A DNA stretch of 32,764 nt, taken from contig CACWIG010000017.1 of the NCBI GenBank assembly GCA_902760955.1, positions 1 to 32,764 of the forward strand. Reading direction: 5' to 3'. Every line of letters starts with the position of its first letter. Position 1 is the first letter of the stretch. Under the pieces are notes generated by a model, which did no database searches, was not told the origin of the DNA, and worked only from the letters and a program-made list of their open reading frames with translations. The position numbers were made by a program, and so were the translations under genes. Shown piece after piece: positions 1 through 8,215 of this stretch. This DNA is from an uncultured Ruminococcus sp. (lineage in GTDB: Bacteria > Bacillota > Clostridia > Monoglobales > Monoglobaceae).

Positions 1-122
1 TCCTTTCTCGAAATTTCGGGAGGTATAGGTTTTAGGGGTAAAACCATTATACCATAAGGAGTTCAAGGTCTCAATTTTCATTTAACTTAACAAAACGTAT
101 TTAACGAAAAGGAGATTTTTAA

Positions 123-1364
123 ATGAGTATTAACTACAACACACAGACAACTGCAACTAATGTTGCAGGCAACAATCTCACACCTGAGATGAAAACATAT
201 TATGACAGGGCACTCATACGCTTTGCATCTCCAAAGCTGGTTCACGCTCAGTTTGGTCAGAAAAAGCCTATCCCTGCGGGAAGCGGTAAGACAATTGAGT
301 TCCGCAAGTTCAGTCCGTTGCCAAAGGCTATGGTACCTCTTGCTGAGGGTGTTACGCCTAAGGGTAACTCACTCAACGTATCAACTGTTGAGTCAACTGT
401 TGAACAGTATGGTGACTATGTCACACTTTCTGATATGCTGACTCTGTCTTCAATCGACTCTGTCATATCAGAAACTCAGGCGGTACTCGGCGACCAGGCA
501 GGACGTACACTTGATACTGTCATTCGTGAAAAAATTAATGCAGGCACCAATGTTCAGTATGGCAACGGAAAATCAGACCGCAGTCTTTTAGTGGGTGGTG
601 AGGCAGATTATGCTGACAACGACTATTTGAATGTCGCAACAGTAAAAAAGGCCGTTGCAACACTCAAGCGTAACAATGCAAGCCCATTTAAAGATGGCTG
701 TTACGTCGCAATTATTCACCCTGATGTTGCCAACGACTTGACTAACGACCCCGAATGGAAGGCTGTTAAGCAGAATGTTGACCCTGAGGATTGGTACAAG
801 GGTGCTATCGGTAAAATTCACGGCGTTGTATTTGTTGAATCTACCGAAGCCAAAATCTTCCGTGCCGAAAACTTAAGAAATGCCGAAACTCTTGAAAAGG
901 GCGACCCTGAATGTCTTACTGTTGCCGCAGTAGACGCAGACGGCAACATCACTTTGAGAGAGGACCTTTCAAGTGATGATGCAACCGCCTTAATCGGCAG
1001 AAGCATACAGATAAATGGTTTTGATTACTCTGTTGCAACTGCTGTCGCAGGCGATGCAGGTAGTGCTGTTATCACAGTTGCCGAAACTTTGGACAAGAGC
1101 GTTATTGCGGACTGCATAATCTACCCTGGCGGTGCAGGTGCCAACGGCAGAGATATCTATTCTACTTTGTTTATCGGGCAGAATGCTTATGGCGTTACCA
1201 ACATCACAGGCGGCGGTCTTGAAACTATCCTTAAGCAAAAGGGCAGTGCAGGCACAGGCGACCCGCTTGACCAGAGAAGTACTGTCGGCTGGAAGGCTAC
1301 ACAGACAGCGGAAATTCTCTCACCTGAATTTATGGTTCGTGTAGAGACCACTTGCAGTTACTAA
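123..1364 (+). CDS. Phage major capsid protein, N4-gp56 family
   Basis: This 413-residue protein is recognised as an N4-gp56-type major capsid protein, which forms the icosahedral shell of certain podoviruses and related prophages. The N-terminal half carries the family pattern: a T-P-E-M-K-T-Y-Y-D start, then K-x-I-x-A-G-x-G-K-T-I-x-F near residues 49-60, a long stretch about a polypeptide that is laid down on the shell, and V-x-F-V-E-S around residue 237. The length fits the family. Residues about 265-330 (L-T-V-A-A-V-D-A-D-G onward) look like an inserted beta-rich domain. A strong AAAAGGAG site lies 6-7 bases before the ATG. The 122 bases upstream hold no gene I can identify. It is the first gene of a compact plus-strand structural cluster. 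The portal and terminase, if present, would lie before base 1. Confidence 0.85.
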   Translation: MSINYNTQTTATNVAGNNLTPEMKTYYDRALIRFASPKLVHAQFGQKKPIPAGSGKTIEFRKFSPLPKAMVPLAEGVTPKGNSLNVSTVESTVEQYGDYVTLSDMLTLSSIDSVISETQAVLGDQAGRTLDTVIREKINAGTNVQYGNGKSDRSLLVGGEADYADNDYLNVATVKKAVATLKRNNASPFKDGCYVAIIHPDVANDLTNDPEWKAVKQNVDPEDWYKGAIGKIHGVVFVESTEAKIFRAENLRNAETLEKGDPECLTVAAVDADGNITLREDLSSDDATALIGRSIQINGFDYSVATAVAGDAGSAVITVAETLDKSVIADCIIYPGGAGANGRDIYSTLFIGQNAYGVTNITGGGLETILKQKGSAGTGDPLDQRSTVGWKATQTAEILSPEFMVRVETTCSY

Positions 1365-1373
1365 TAAAATTTT

Positions 1374-1401
1374 GTTTCTGCTGCCTATAGGCAGCAGAAA
1401 C
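1374..1401 (+). terminator. Perfect 12-bp hairpin after the capsid gene
   Basis: The arms GTTTCTGCTGCC (1374-1385) and GGCAGCAGAAAC (1390-1401) are exact reverse complements around a TATA loop. The hairpin sits 9 bases after the capsid stop and just before the ribosome binding site of the next gene. There is no T-run after it, so it is more likely a partial attenuator or a 3'-end mRNA stabiliser that sets capsid transcript above the downstream genes than a full terminator. Confidence 0.65.
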
Positions 1402-1425
1402 ACACTTATAAAGGAGGTATTATAA

Positions 1426-1671
1426 ATGGCTAAAACTTCAAAAGTAAAAAATTCTGCTTTAGAAAAATATTATAATGAGCTTGTTCCTGTTATGCTAATC
1501 AAGGATAATGCTAAATACAAAGATGATTTAACAGTAACCGTCAACGGCACAAACTATCAGATACAGCGTGGTGTTCAGGTTATGGTTCCGAGAAAAGTTG
1601 CTCTCACCATTGAACGCAGCCACAAGCAAGAACTTGAAGCACAGGCATATATGGAAAGTCTGAAAGGTTAG
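1426..1671 (+). CDS. Small phage structural-region protein (81 aa), unknown function
   Basis: An 81-residue, lysine-rich protein follows the capsid gene, preceded by AAGGAGG. The middle part (V-T-V-N-G-T-N-Y-Q-I-Q-R-G, then V-P-R-K-V) resembles small proteins found just after capsid genes in gut Firmicute prophages. These carry a short V-x-(I/V)-N-G-x-x-Y-x-I-x-R-G-x-x-V-x-V-P segment. I recognise the pattern from memory, but I know of no assigned function. Position suggests a head accessory or decoration protein, which is only an inference. It has no signal peptide or membrane segment. Its stop is 7 bases from the next start, and the AGGTGG ribosome site of the next gene overlaps this stop, so the two are translationally linked. 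Confidence 0.7.
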   Translation: MAKTSKVKNSALEKYYNELVPVMLIKDNAKYKDDLTVTVNGTNYQIQRGVQVMVPRKVALTIERSHKQELEAQAYMESLKG

Positions 1672-1678
1672 GTGGCTT

Positions 1679-2458
1679 ATGGAAATTTTAAGGGCAATAG
1701 AGCGTGCTGATGCTCTGCTTCCCAATCAATACAGTTTAGATGAAAAGCTATGTTGGTGTGATGAAGTGTCCTCTGAAATTCGTAGAAATATCATAAAACA
1801 ATATGATATTATTGAAACAACAATCGATAAAAACGGCGAGATTATCTTACCGCCCGATATCACGTACGATTTGATTGAACAAATTATATTCAACAATCAA
1901 ATCTACGAAAAGCAGGACTTCAGAAGCTTAAACCCAACTTTCGCAGACTCTTCCGCTCTCACAGGCAAAAGGCTCTCTGTCGTATATCTTTCTCTCCCGA
2001 AACCTATCAGAGATACTGACATAAGGGGAGAATTTAATACAGGTGAGAATTTTATTGAAATAGAAAACGCTCCATTTTACGAAGGTGACAAAATTCAAAT
2101 AACATCACTTAACGACTTAAGCGAGGATGCCGATTACTCATCCTCCCCCTCTGCTTATATCATAGAGGTTATGGACGATAAGATTATACTCGACAGAGAT
2201 GCCATAGAGGCAGAAACTGCCGCCAAACTTGCCATTCGGCGTGTAATAGATGATACCACTGTTATAGATTCTGCTCCCTACGACAGAATGTATATTGAAT
2301 ATATACTTGCCAAAATTGCCTTATATCAACACGATTATTCGGGATATAATGCACATATGACACAGTATAACAGTCTTTTTGCCGCCGCTCAGCGTGAGTT
2401 TATTACACGCAGTCCGCTTACTTCAAAGCTGAGATTTAAAAACTTCAGCATAGTATAA
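1679..2458 (+). CDS. Probable phage head-tail adaptor protein
   Basis: A 259-residue protein without signal peptide or membrane segment. The N-terminal part is helical and acidic (M-E-I-L-R-A-I-E-R-A-D, then L-D-E-K-L-x-W-C-D-E-V). A beta-rich middle follows, containing I-I-L-P-P-D-I-T-Y-D-L-I-E and a G-D-K-I-Q-I-T segment. The C-terminal part (residues about 200-245) is helical again, with Y-D-R-M-Y-I-E-Y-I-L-A-K-I-A-L-Y and an R-S-P-L-T-S-K motif. This layout, and the place between capsid and a nozzle-like protein, match podoviral tail tubular/adaptor proteins (T7 gp11 position), where the product joins the portal ring to the tail. The assignment is by context plus fold impression, not by a diagnostic motif. 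ATG at 1679 has AGGTGG before it. Confidence 0.6.
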   Translation: MEILRAIERADALLPNQYSLDEKLCWCDEVSSEIRRNIIKQYDIIETTIDKNGEIILPPDITYDLIEQIIFNNQIYEKQDFRSLNPTFADSSALTGKRLSVVYLSLPKPIRDTDIRGEFNTGENFIEIENAPFYEGDKIQITSLNDLSEDADYSSSPSAYIIEVMDDKIILDRDAIEAETAAKLAIRRVIDDTTVIDSAPYDRMYIEYILAKIALYQHDYSGYNAHMTQYNSLFAAAQREFITRSPLTSKLRFKNFSIV

Positions 2459-2483
2459 ATGTATTTTGGGAGGTTGAAAAATT

Positions 2484-4145
2484 ATGTTGCCAAAACTAAA
2501 TATAAAAGAAAACAAAAACGCAAACCTTAAAGTCTTTGGAGGCTTGGACAGACGTGATAAAATATCTGACATATCATTTACAGATATGACAAATATATCA
2601 CCTGATGCACTTCCTGCCATAAAGCCCAGAGAACCAAGAAAGAAAATCACCAACTTAGTAGTCGGTACCACTGTCTGTGCACCTGAAATTACAAGCAATG
2701 AGTTATCCTCTTTTACAGGGGTTGCCAATAATAAATTCTATTACAACGGCAAGCTGATTTTCGGCACTCTTACAGAAGGAAAAAAATCCATTGCTGACTT
2801 TAACGGAAAGATTTGTATTTTTCCCGACAAGGTTTATTACGACTACTACCCCAACTCCGAAACAGGTGTTGTAGGAAATTCTCTTGTCAGTATGGAAAAA
2901 ACCACAACTGTTAAAAATGCTAAGTTTTATTCTTCATCGGACGAAGTCACAGGCAGTTATACTGCGTATATCTCATCTTCCTCCGCTGATTTTTCATCAA
3001 ACTTTGCAGAAGGCGACAGCATTGTGATTTCAGATTGTTCTAAATCTGACAATAATACTGTCACAACTGCAAGCCGTAAGGAAACAGTGTCGGCAACCGC
3101 AATCGTAAGTGCTGTTGTCACAGCGGTAACTGACACTAAGCTGAGTTTAGTATTATATAATAATTCAGGCGAAAGAGTTGGTTTTGTAAATACCACCGAG
3201 GCAAACCCTATTACCCTGAAAATTGCCGTCCCCGATATGGACAATATATGTGTCCATAACAACCGTCTGTGGGGAACGTCAACTAACGGAGAATACGTAT
3301 ATGCCTCAAAGCTTGGCGATTGCACAAATTTTAACTCTTTTCAAGGTCTTGCAAACGACAGCTGGTACAGCTACATTGCAACAGGCGGACGATTTACGGG
3401 TATATGCAGTTATCGCACCTCTGTAATAGTTTTTAAACAAAATTACATACACCACATCTACGGCGATGCACCAACAAATTTTTCAATTCCCAAGCAGACA
3501 TACGGCGGATGTATTGACGGCAAAAGCATTTGTGAAATAGGAGGTATTTTATACTATCTTACCAACACTGGATTTTACGCATATAGCGGGGGCGAGCCTT
3601 ACAGCGTATCACCGCAGCTTAATGTAAAATACTCCTCCTGCGCTGCCGGAACCGATGGCAGGCATTACTATGCCTCCGCTATCCGTGAAGACGGTACTTG
3701 TGAAGTCCTTGTTTACTCTCCCGAAAAAGATGTTTGGGTCAGAGAAGATGATACACCGTTTATTGATTTTTGCTTATACAACGGCAAACTATACGGCATT
3801 ACATCCGATAAAATGGTAATGCTGTGTGGTGGAGATGAAAATTTTACCTGGCAAACTATTTCCAAACGCTTTACCTATGATGCCACAGACTACAAGGGTT
3901 TATCTTGCATATGGCTGAGAATGGACCTTGACAATAATTCTGAGGTTGCTGTTTCTGTTTCCAAAGACAATAATGAGTTTGAGTTGTGCCATACAATTTC
4001 AGGCGGCGGCGAATTTTCCGTATATCGCGTGCCAATACGCTTTGGAAAGTGCAACAGCTTTAGAATTATGCTTGAAGGCACAGGTAATGCCACAGTACAC
4101 GATATTGAAATCAAGAGTTACAACGGAGGTAGAATTTATGGATAA
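2484..4145 (+). CDS. Probable tail nozzle/stabilisation protein (beta-propeller type)
   Basis: A 553-residue, beta-rich protein. Around residues 255-300 it has V-H-N-N-R-L-W-G-T-S followed by Y-A-S-K-L-G-D-C-T-N-F. This resembles the V-H-x-N-R-L-(W/F)…S-x-x-G-D-x-x-N-F signature of podoviral tail tubular protein B/nozzle proteins (T7 gp12 class) and other phage beta-propeller hub proteins. Later repeats with G-G-I-L-Y-Y-L-T-N-T-G and Y-N-G-K-L-Y-G-I-T-S look like successive propeller blades. The N-terminal region contains F-G-G-L-D-R-R-D, typical of the segment that docks on the adaptor. The function would be to close the tail channel until DNA is ejected. GGGAGG precedes the ATG. The stop overlaps the next start by 8 bases. 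A tail-fibre-like role is less likely given the gene order. Confidence 0.6.
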   Translation: MLPKLNIKENKNANLKVFGGLDRRDKISDISFTDMTNISPDALPAIKPREPRKKITNLVVGTTVCAPEITSNELSSFTGVANNKFYYNGKLIFGTLTEGKKSIADFNGKICIFPDKVYYDYYPNSETGVVGNSLVSMEKTTTVKNAKFYSSSDEVTGSYTAYISSSSADFSSNFAEGDSIVISDCSKSDNNTVTTASRKETVSATAIVSAVVTAVTDTKLSLVLYNNSGERVGFVNTTEANPITLKIAVPDMDNICVHNNRLWGTSTNGEYVYASKLGDCTNFNSFQGLANDSWYSYIATGGRFTGICSYRTSVIVFKQNYIHHIYGDAPTNFSIPKQTYGGCIDGKSICEIGGILYYLTNTGFYAYSGGEPYSVSPQLNVKYSSCAAGTDGRHYYASAIREDGTCEVLVYSPEKDVWVREDDTPFIDFCLYNGKLYGITSDKMVMLCGGDENFTWQTISKRFTYDATDYKGLSCIWLRMDLDNNSEVAVSVSKDNNEFELCHTISGGGEFSVYRVPIRFGKCNSFRIMLEGTGNATVHDIEIKSYNGGRIYG

Positions 4146-5295
4146 AATATCAGAAGACACTAAACTTAAAAAAGAAGTTCCTAAATATAATAACAACATA
4201 GGCATTCGTGCTACGCTGAATAATTTAGGAGTTTCCGACAGCAGTATCGGCTATGATGAAAATAACAAAACCGTCACCATAGGCGGAAAGGCTTTTATGA
4301 AACCGACCTATATTGATGAAGATGCAGGCATATCATATGCACCTGAGTCAGCAATAAGACAAAATCTTGTTGACTTTTACAAAGACAGTTCCAATCCTAT
4401 TGTACGTGTAAGCGATGCTTATACTACAGCCGCAGGTAAGTATGGGCTTGACGCCTCTGCTCTCACATACGGGAACAACACTGTTCTGATTGGCGGTGTT
4501 CCTCTTAACACATTGTATATTGATGACAGCGGAAAGGCGTGGGCTTGGCAAAATGATGTTTATGATTTGACAGAAAAGTATGCAGATAATGTAGGTGTTT
4601 CAACGCCTGAATCAGTTTACAGCAATACAAAAAAGTATCTGTCAAATATAGAAAGTGCAATAAAATCGTTATATAACCAAACGCCATTTTCCTACGACCC
4701 TGATGACGACCCTGTATATACGGCGTACCGTGACAAGTATATGCTTGAGGGCAACAGAGCAACTCAGGACACTATGGCAAACTATTCTGCACTGACAGGC
4801 GGATATGCAAATTCAGCCGCTGTAACCGCAGGAGCACTTGCCAATCAATACTATTCACAACAGCTCACAGATAAAATTCCCGAACTTGCCAAACAGGCTT
4901 ACGACAGATACAATGATGACAGACAGGCTAATATCAGTCTGATAGATAAAATGATTTCCGCGTACAATTCGGCATACAATAATTTATCAGACACTAACGA
5001 TACCGCCAGAAAGTATGCAAACGCAACGGCAAATTCTGTTACTGCAAGGGATGATGACGCCTACGAACAGTATTGGACAGAACTGCTAAATCAACAGTCT
5101 TATGACACTCAGGCACAAAAAAACTATTGGGAAGATTCAAATAATATTCAAAATCAGCTTATGAACAGCTATAAAATTCAAGGATATATTCTCGATAACG
5201 AAGAAAAGGAAATTTCCAATTCATATCTCAAACAGTTATTAGAGGCTGAAATTGAGGAAAGCAGAGCAAATACATATGCTAAATATTATAAATAA
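4138..5295 (+). CDS. Probable phage internal virion/ejection-type protein
   Basis: A 385-residue protein starting at ATG 4138 (M-D-K-I-S-E-D), chosen because CGGAGGT lies 8 bases upstream and the gene then overlaps the previous stop by 8 bases. Two related beta segments occur in the N-terminal part, T-V-T-I-G-G-K-A-F and T-V-L-I-G-G-V-P-L, each followed by Y-I-D-(E/D). The C-terminal half is helical and rich in Q, N, Y and A. It contains D-D-P-V-Y-x-A-Y and then R-A-T-Q-D-T-M-A-N-Y-S-A-L-T-G-G-Y-A-N-S, ending in a charged helix. This R-A-x-x-D-T…T-G-G-x-A-x-S pattern recurs, as I recall, in last-position structural genes of gut Firmicute prophages. Internal or ejection protein is an inference from position and composition. 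It is the last phage gene before a terminator. Confidence 0.55.
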   Translation: MDKISEDTKLKKEVPKYNNNIGIRATLNNLGVSDSSIGYDENNKTVTIGGKAFMKPTYIDEDAGISYAPESAIRQNLVDFYKDSSNPIVRVSDAYTTAAGKYGLDASALTYGNNTVLIGGVPLNTLYIDDSGKAWAWQNDVYDLTEKYADNVGVSTPESVYSNTKKYLSNIESAIKSLYNQTPFSYDPDDDPVYTAYRDKYMLEGNRATQDTMANYSALTGGYANSAAVTAGALANQYYSQQLTDKIPELAKQAYDRYNDDRQANISLIDKMISAYNSAYNNLSDTNDTARKYANATANSVTARDDDAYEQYWTELLNQQSYDTQAQKNYWEDSNNIQNQLMNSYKIQGYILDNEEKEISNSYLKQLLEAEIEESRANTYAKYYK

Positions 5296-5315
5296 TCAAT
5301 AGACTTTACTGTAAA

Positions 5316-5352
5316 TTAAACCGCCTTCCATTTTATTTGAAAGGCGGTTTAA
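5316..5352. terminator. Bidirectional rho-independent terminator
   Basis: The arms TTAAACCGCCTT (5316-5327) and AAGGCGGTTTAA (5341-5352) are exact reverse complements with a 13-base loop and A/T tracts on both sides. It lies between the convergent phage cluster and the catabolic operon, and can end transcription from both sides. It also marks the visible right edge of the phage block. Confidence 0.9.
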
Positions 5353-5355
5353 TTA

Positions 5356-6738
5356 TTATTCTAATTCCTTTAAAAAATCTTCTAAGTTACATACTATGCC
5401 ATAGTCCGCACATCTAAAAATCTGTGCATCTTTATCGGGATTAATCGCGATTACTGCATCTGCGCCCTCTATTGCACAAGTATGCTGTGCCGCCCCCGAT
5501 ATGCCAACAGCTATATAAATCTTTGGGCTGACATTTTTGCCTGTAAGTCCCACCTGAAGCTCGTATGGAACAACATTTTTATCCACGAGCGCTCTTGAGG
5601 CACAAAGCTCGGCGTTCTGCCTTTTTGCAAATTCCTTTAACTGCTCAAGGCTGTCGGCTATTCCTCTGCCCCCTGATACTATTACATCATCGGACTTTTG
5701 AGTACAGCGAACTGTTGCCATCTGCGGCATTGTACGGCATTCAATCTTAGCTATAATATTCCCGCTCTTTGCAGGGCGGTACATTAACAGCTTATTTCCG
5801 TCTGATTCGAGAGCAGTACAATCGGCACACAACCCTGTCTTAAGCATAGCCGCAACCTGAGGAGCCGTTCTTCTGCCCCAAAGGTCAGCAGGCCAGAGAA
5901 TTACCTCAGGTTTTTTCTCCTCTGCAAGCTCTGCGATTTTTTTTGCATCTTTTTCATAAATTACTTCTACGTTTTCAGCAATCTCCGCCGCCTTTTGTGC
6001 GGCTTCGTCCCCGACAGCCCAAACGCTTTTCAGTTTATGCTCAGATTTTTCAATCTCAAGTTCTTTTCTCTTACTGTTTAAAAGTTCAGAAAAAACAGCA
6101 TCAAACTCATTTGGCTTTATGAACTTACAGCTTCTCATACCTGATGCGTTTTCAAAGGTTTTCAGCACCTTTGTAGGCGAACCCGAAAGTCCGCAAAGGC
6201 TTTCATCTGCGTGTACACTGCTGTTGTCCAAAACTTCTATTTCACCAAGGCGAGACCGAATAGATGGAAACCTCAATGTATTTATTCTCTCTATGGTCAG
6301 CAATGCAGGAAGTGAAGCGGACTCCTGTCCCAGCCTTGTGGTACATTGGATTTTATCTGACACTGCGTCTATGCTCATAACATTTGTTATAAGTCCAATT
6401 CCCAACAATGTTGCAAGGCAAGGTCCCACCTGTGCTGTGTCGCCATCTATTGTCTGACGTCCGCAGAATATCAAATCAAAATTCATTTTCTTTAAAAAAG
6501 TTGATAGGATATTTGCTGTTGCAAGGGTATCTGACCCTGCATATAATTTATCAGAAAGCAGAAAAACCTTTTTTACGCCAAGTCTTGTCAGCGAACGCAA
6601 CTTTTCCGACACCGATTGAGGACACATTGATACCACATACACCTCTGCCCCCTCAATTCTGAGAGCCTCCTCCAATGCACATTCGTCAAAGGGATTGAAC
6701 TCACCCTCAACAACTTTTACACAAACAACTATTTTCAT
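5356..6738 (-). CDS. Fused electron transfer flavoprotein, EtfB-EtfA single chain
   Basis: ETF passes electrons between flavin dehydrogenases and other carriers and is normally an EtfA/EtfB heterodimer. Here one 460-residue chain carries both. Residues 1 to about 200 are EtfB: M-K-I-V-V-C-V-K start and G-R-Q-T-I-D-G-D-T-A-Q-V-G-P at 93-106, the nucleotide-binding loop seen in clostridial ETFs. After a charged linker (about 210-237) comes EtfA, with S-G-G-R-G-I (355-360), S-R (381-382), Q-V-G-L-T-G-K-x-V-S-P-K (395-406), G-I-S-G-A-A-Q-H (412-419) and A-D-Y-G-I-V near the end, which together form the FAD site. The fusion is shorter than two separate subunits together (about 580). No ferredoxin domain is fused to it. 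It is last in the operon; GAGGAG precedes the ATG, and the start is 2 bases from the kinase stop. The likely partners are the FAD dehydrogenase and Fe-S protein encoded upstream. Confidence 0.9.
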   Translation of the reverse strand: MKIVVCVKVVEGEFNPFDECALEEALRIEGAEVYVVSMCPQSVSEKLRSLTRLGVKKVFLLSDKLYAGSDTLATANILSTFLKKMNFDLIFCGRQTIDGDTAQVGPCLATLLGIGLITNVMSIDAVSDKIQCTTRLGQESASLPALLTIERINTLRFPSIRSRLGEIEVLDNSSVHADESLCGLSGSPTKVLKTFENASGMRSCKFIKPNEFDAVFSELLNSKRKELEIEKSEHKLKSVWAVGDEAAQKAAEIAENVEVIYEKDAKKIAELAEEKKPEVILWPADLWGRRTAPQVAAMLKTGLCADCTALESDGNKLLMYRPAKSGNIIAKIECRTMPQMATVRCTQKSDDVIVSGGRGIADSLEQLKEFAKRQNAELCASRALVDKNVVPYELQVGLTGKNVSPKIYIAVGISGAAQHTCAIEGADAVIAINPDKDAQIFRCADYGIVCNLEDFLKELE

Positions 6739-6740
6739 AC

Positions 6741-8213
6741 TTAAAACTCCTCGTGATATATTTCAGCGAGTGCATCGTGAACCTTCTTGTACTTTTTAAA
6801 CATTTTGGCATACTGAGCGTGTCTTTCCATATCAGGTTTGGTAATCGAAACATCTTCGTTGCAAGTATTTACTGCCTCTTCGGGAGAACTCCAAAAACCT
6901 GCTTTTACCCCTGCAAACATTGCACTTCCAAAGGAAGAATCAGCATACTTTTTAACGACCAAGGTAAATCCAAGTATATCAGATGTAATCTGTCTCCAAA
7001 GTGGACTCTTACCGCCGCCGCCGATAATAACAGCTGTATCCTCGTGGGGTATACCTATATCTTCAAGAGCATTTTTGCAATCTAAAATTGACATAGAAAC
7101 ACCCTCAAGCACAGCACGTGTAAAGTGTGCCTTTGTGTGACCTGAACGCACACCTATAAAGCTTGCACACAGCTTTGGGTCGGCATATGGTGTCAGCTCA
7201 CCATTGAGATACGGATTGAATATAAGTCCGTCCGAACCGGGTGCAACACTCTCTGCACCGCTGTCCAAATCTGCGTATTCTCCGCCGAATGTATCTCTAA
7301 ACCATCTGTATGATGCCGCACAGGACTTTGTAGCAGTTCCAGGGTACCACAGACCATCTAGAACGTGAGAATAATTTATCAAATTTTTATCAGGGTAAGC
7401 CTTATCTGTAACAACACAAATTCTGCCTGCTGTTGCAAGTTTGATTGTCATTTGACCTTCCTTTACTGCACCTGCGGCAAACACCTCCATAACGGTATCT
7501 GTTGTACCGCACAGAACCATTGTTCCCTCAGCAAGACCTGTATCCTTTGCAGCCTCTGCCGTCACCTTTCCTGCCACATCTCCAGGGGATACGATTTCAG
7601 GGAGCATTTCTGTGTCAATCTCTAAAATTTTACACAAGCTCTCCGACCAGCATTGCTTGCCATAGTCAAAGAACATACTGCCCTCTGCCTCGATATTATC
7701 GGTGACATAATCTCCTGTTAACTGATGTCTTACAAAGTCTTTGGCAAACATTACCTTTTTAACTTTGCTCCATATCTCAGGCTCATTATTCTTAATCCAC
7801 ATAAGCTGAGGCAATGTCCAGATGGTGTCTGGATTATGCAGACACTCTTTTAAAATTGTTTCGTTGTAATTTTCTTTGAGATATTTTACCTCCTCCATTG
7901 AACGTATGTCCGTCCAATATATTGAAGGTCTTAATACATTAAAATCCTCGTCCATAATTACGGCGGTGTGGGTTGCCGCATCCAAGGAAACAGCAGTTAT
8001 ATCCGTAGGATTTACTCCGCTTTCATCCAAAACCGCTTTTATGTTTTCCTTTGTTGCATTGTACCAATCCATAGGATTTTGCTCTGTCCATCCGTTTTTT
8101 GGATAGAGTGTTTCATACTCAACTGTATTTACCGCAGTAATTTTACCATCCTGCGAAAGCAAAGTAGCCTTTGATGCCCCTCCGCCGAAGTCTATTCCCA
8201 ATACGTATTTCAT
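6741..8213 (-). CDS. FGGY-family carbohydrate kinase (xylulokinase-like)
   Basis: A 490-residue ATP-dependent sugar kinase of the FGGY family, which phosphorylates a ketose or polyol. The start at 8213 (M-K-Y-V-L-G-I-D-F-G-G-G) is chosen over an upstream in-frame codon because GGGGAG lies 8 bases before it and it gives the standard N-terminus. The first ATPase motif D-F-G-G-G-A-S-K is at 8-15, W-T-E-Q-N-P at about 42-47, and Y-W-T-D-I-R-S near residue 98 supplies the expected catalytic Asp region. The C-terminal signature G-G-G-G-K-S-P-L-W-R-Q-I precedes the adenine-binding helix. The family level is certain. The substrate is not: xylulose, ribulose, fuculose or a related ketose are all possible. 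An isomerase-family protein in the same operon could supply a ketose. The gene begins 2 bases after the DUF4867 stop, so they are translationally coupled. Confidence 0.9.
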   Translation of the reverse strand: MKYVLGIDFGGGASKATLLSQDGKITAVNTVEYETLYPKNGWTEQNPMDWYNATKENIKAVLDESGVNPTDITAVSLDAATHTAVIMDEDFNVLRPSIYWTDIRSMEEVKYLKENYNETILKECLHNPDTIWTLPQLMWIKNNEPEIWSKVKKVMFAKDFVRHQLTGDYVTDNIEAEGSMFFDYGKQCWSESLCKILEIDTEMLPEIVSPGDVAGKVTAEAAKDTGLAEGTMVLCGTTDTVMEVFAAGAVKEGQMTIKLATAGRICVVTDKAYPDKNLINYSHVLDGLWYPGTATKSCAASYRWFRDTFGGEYADLDSGAESVAPGSDGLIFNPYLNGELTPYADPKLCASFIGVRSGHTKAHFTRAVLEGVSMSILDCKNALEDIGIPHEDTAVIIGGGGKSPLWRQITSDILGFTLVVKKYADSSFGSAMFAGVKAGFWSSPEEAVNTCNEDVSITKPDMERHAQYAKMFKKYKKVHDALAEIYHEEF

Positions 8214-8215
8214 AT

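Noticed and set aside
5296..5355. Phage attachment site (att) at the right edge of the phage block
   Set aside because: Only a terminator hairpin is visible; the partner site would lie outside the window, so no direct repeat can be shown.
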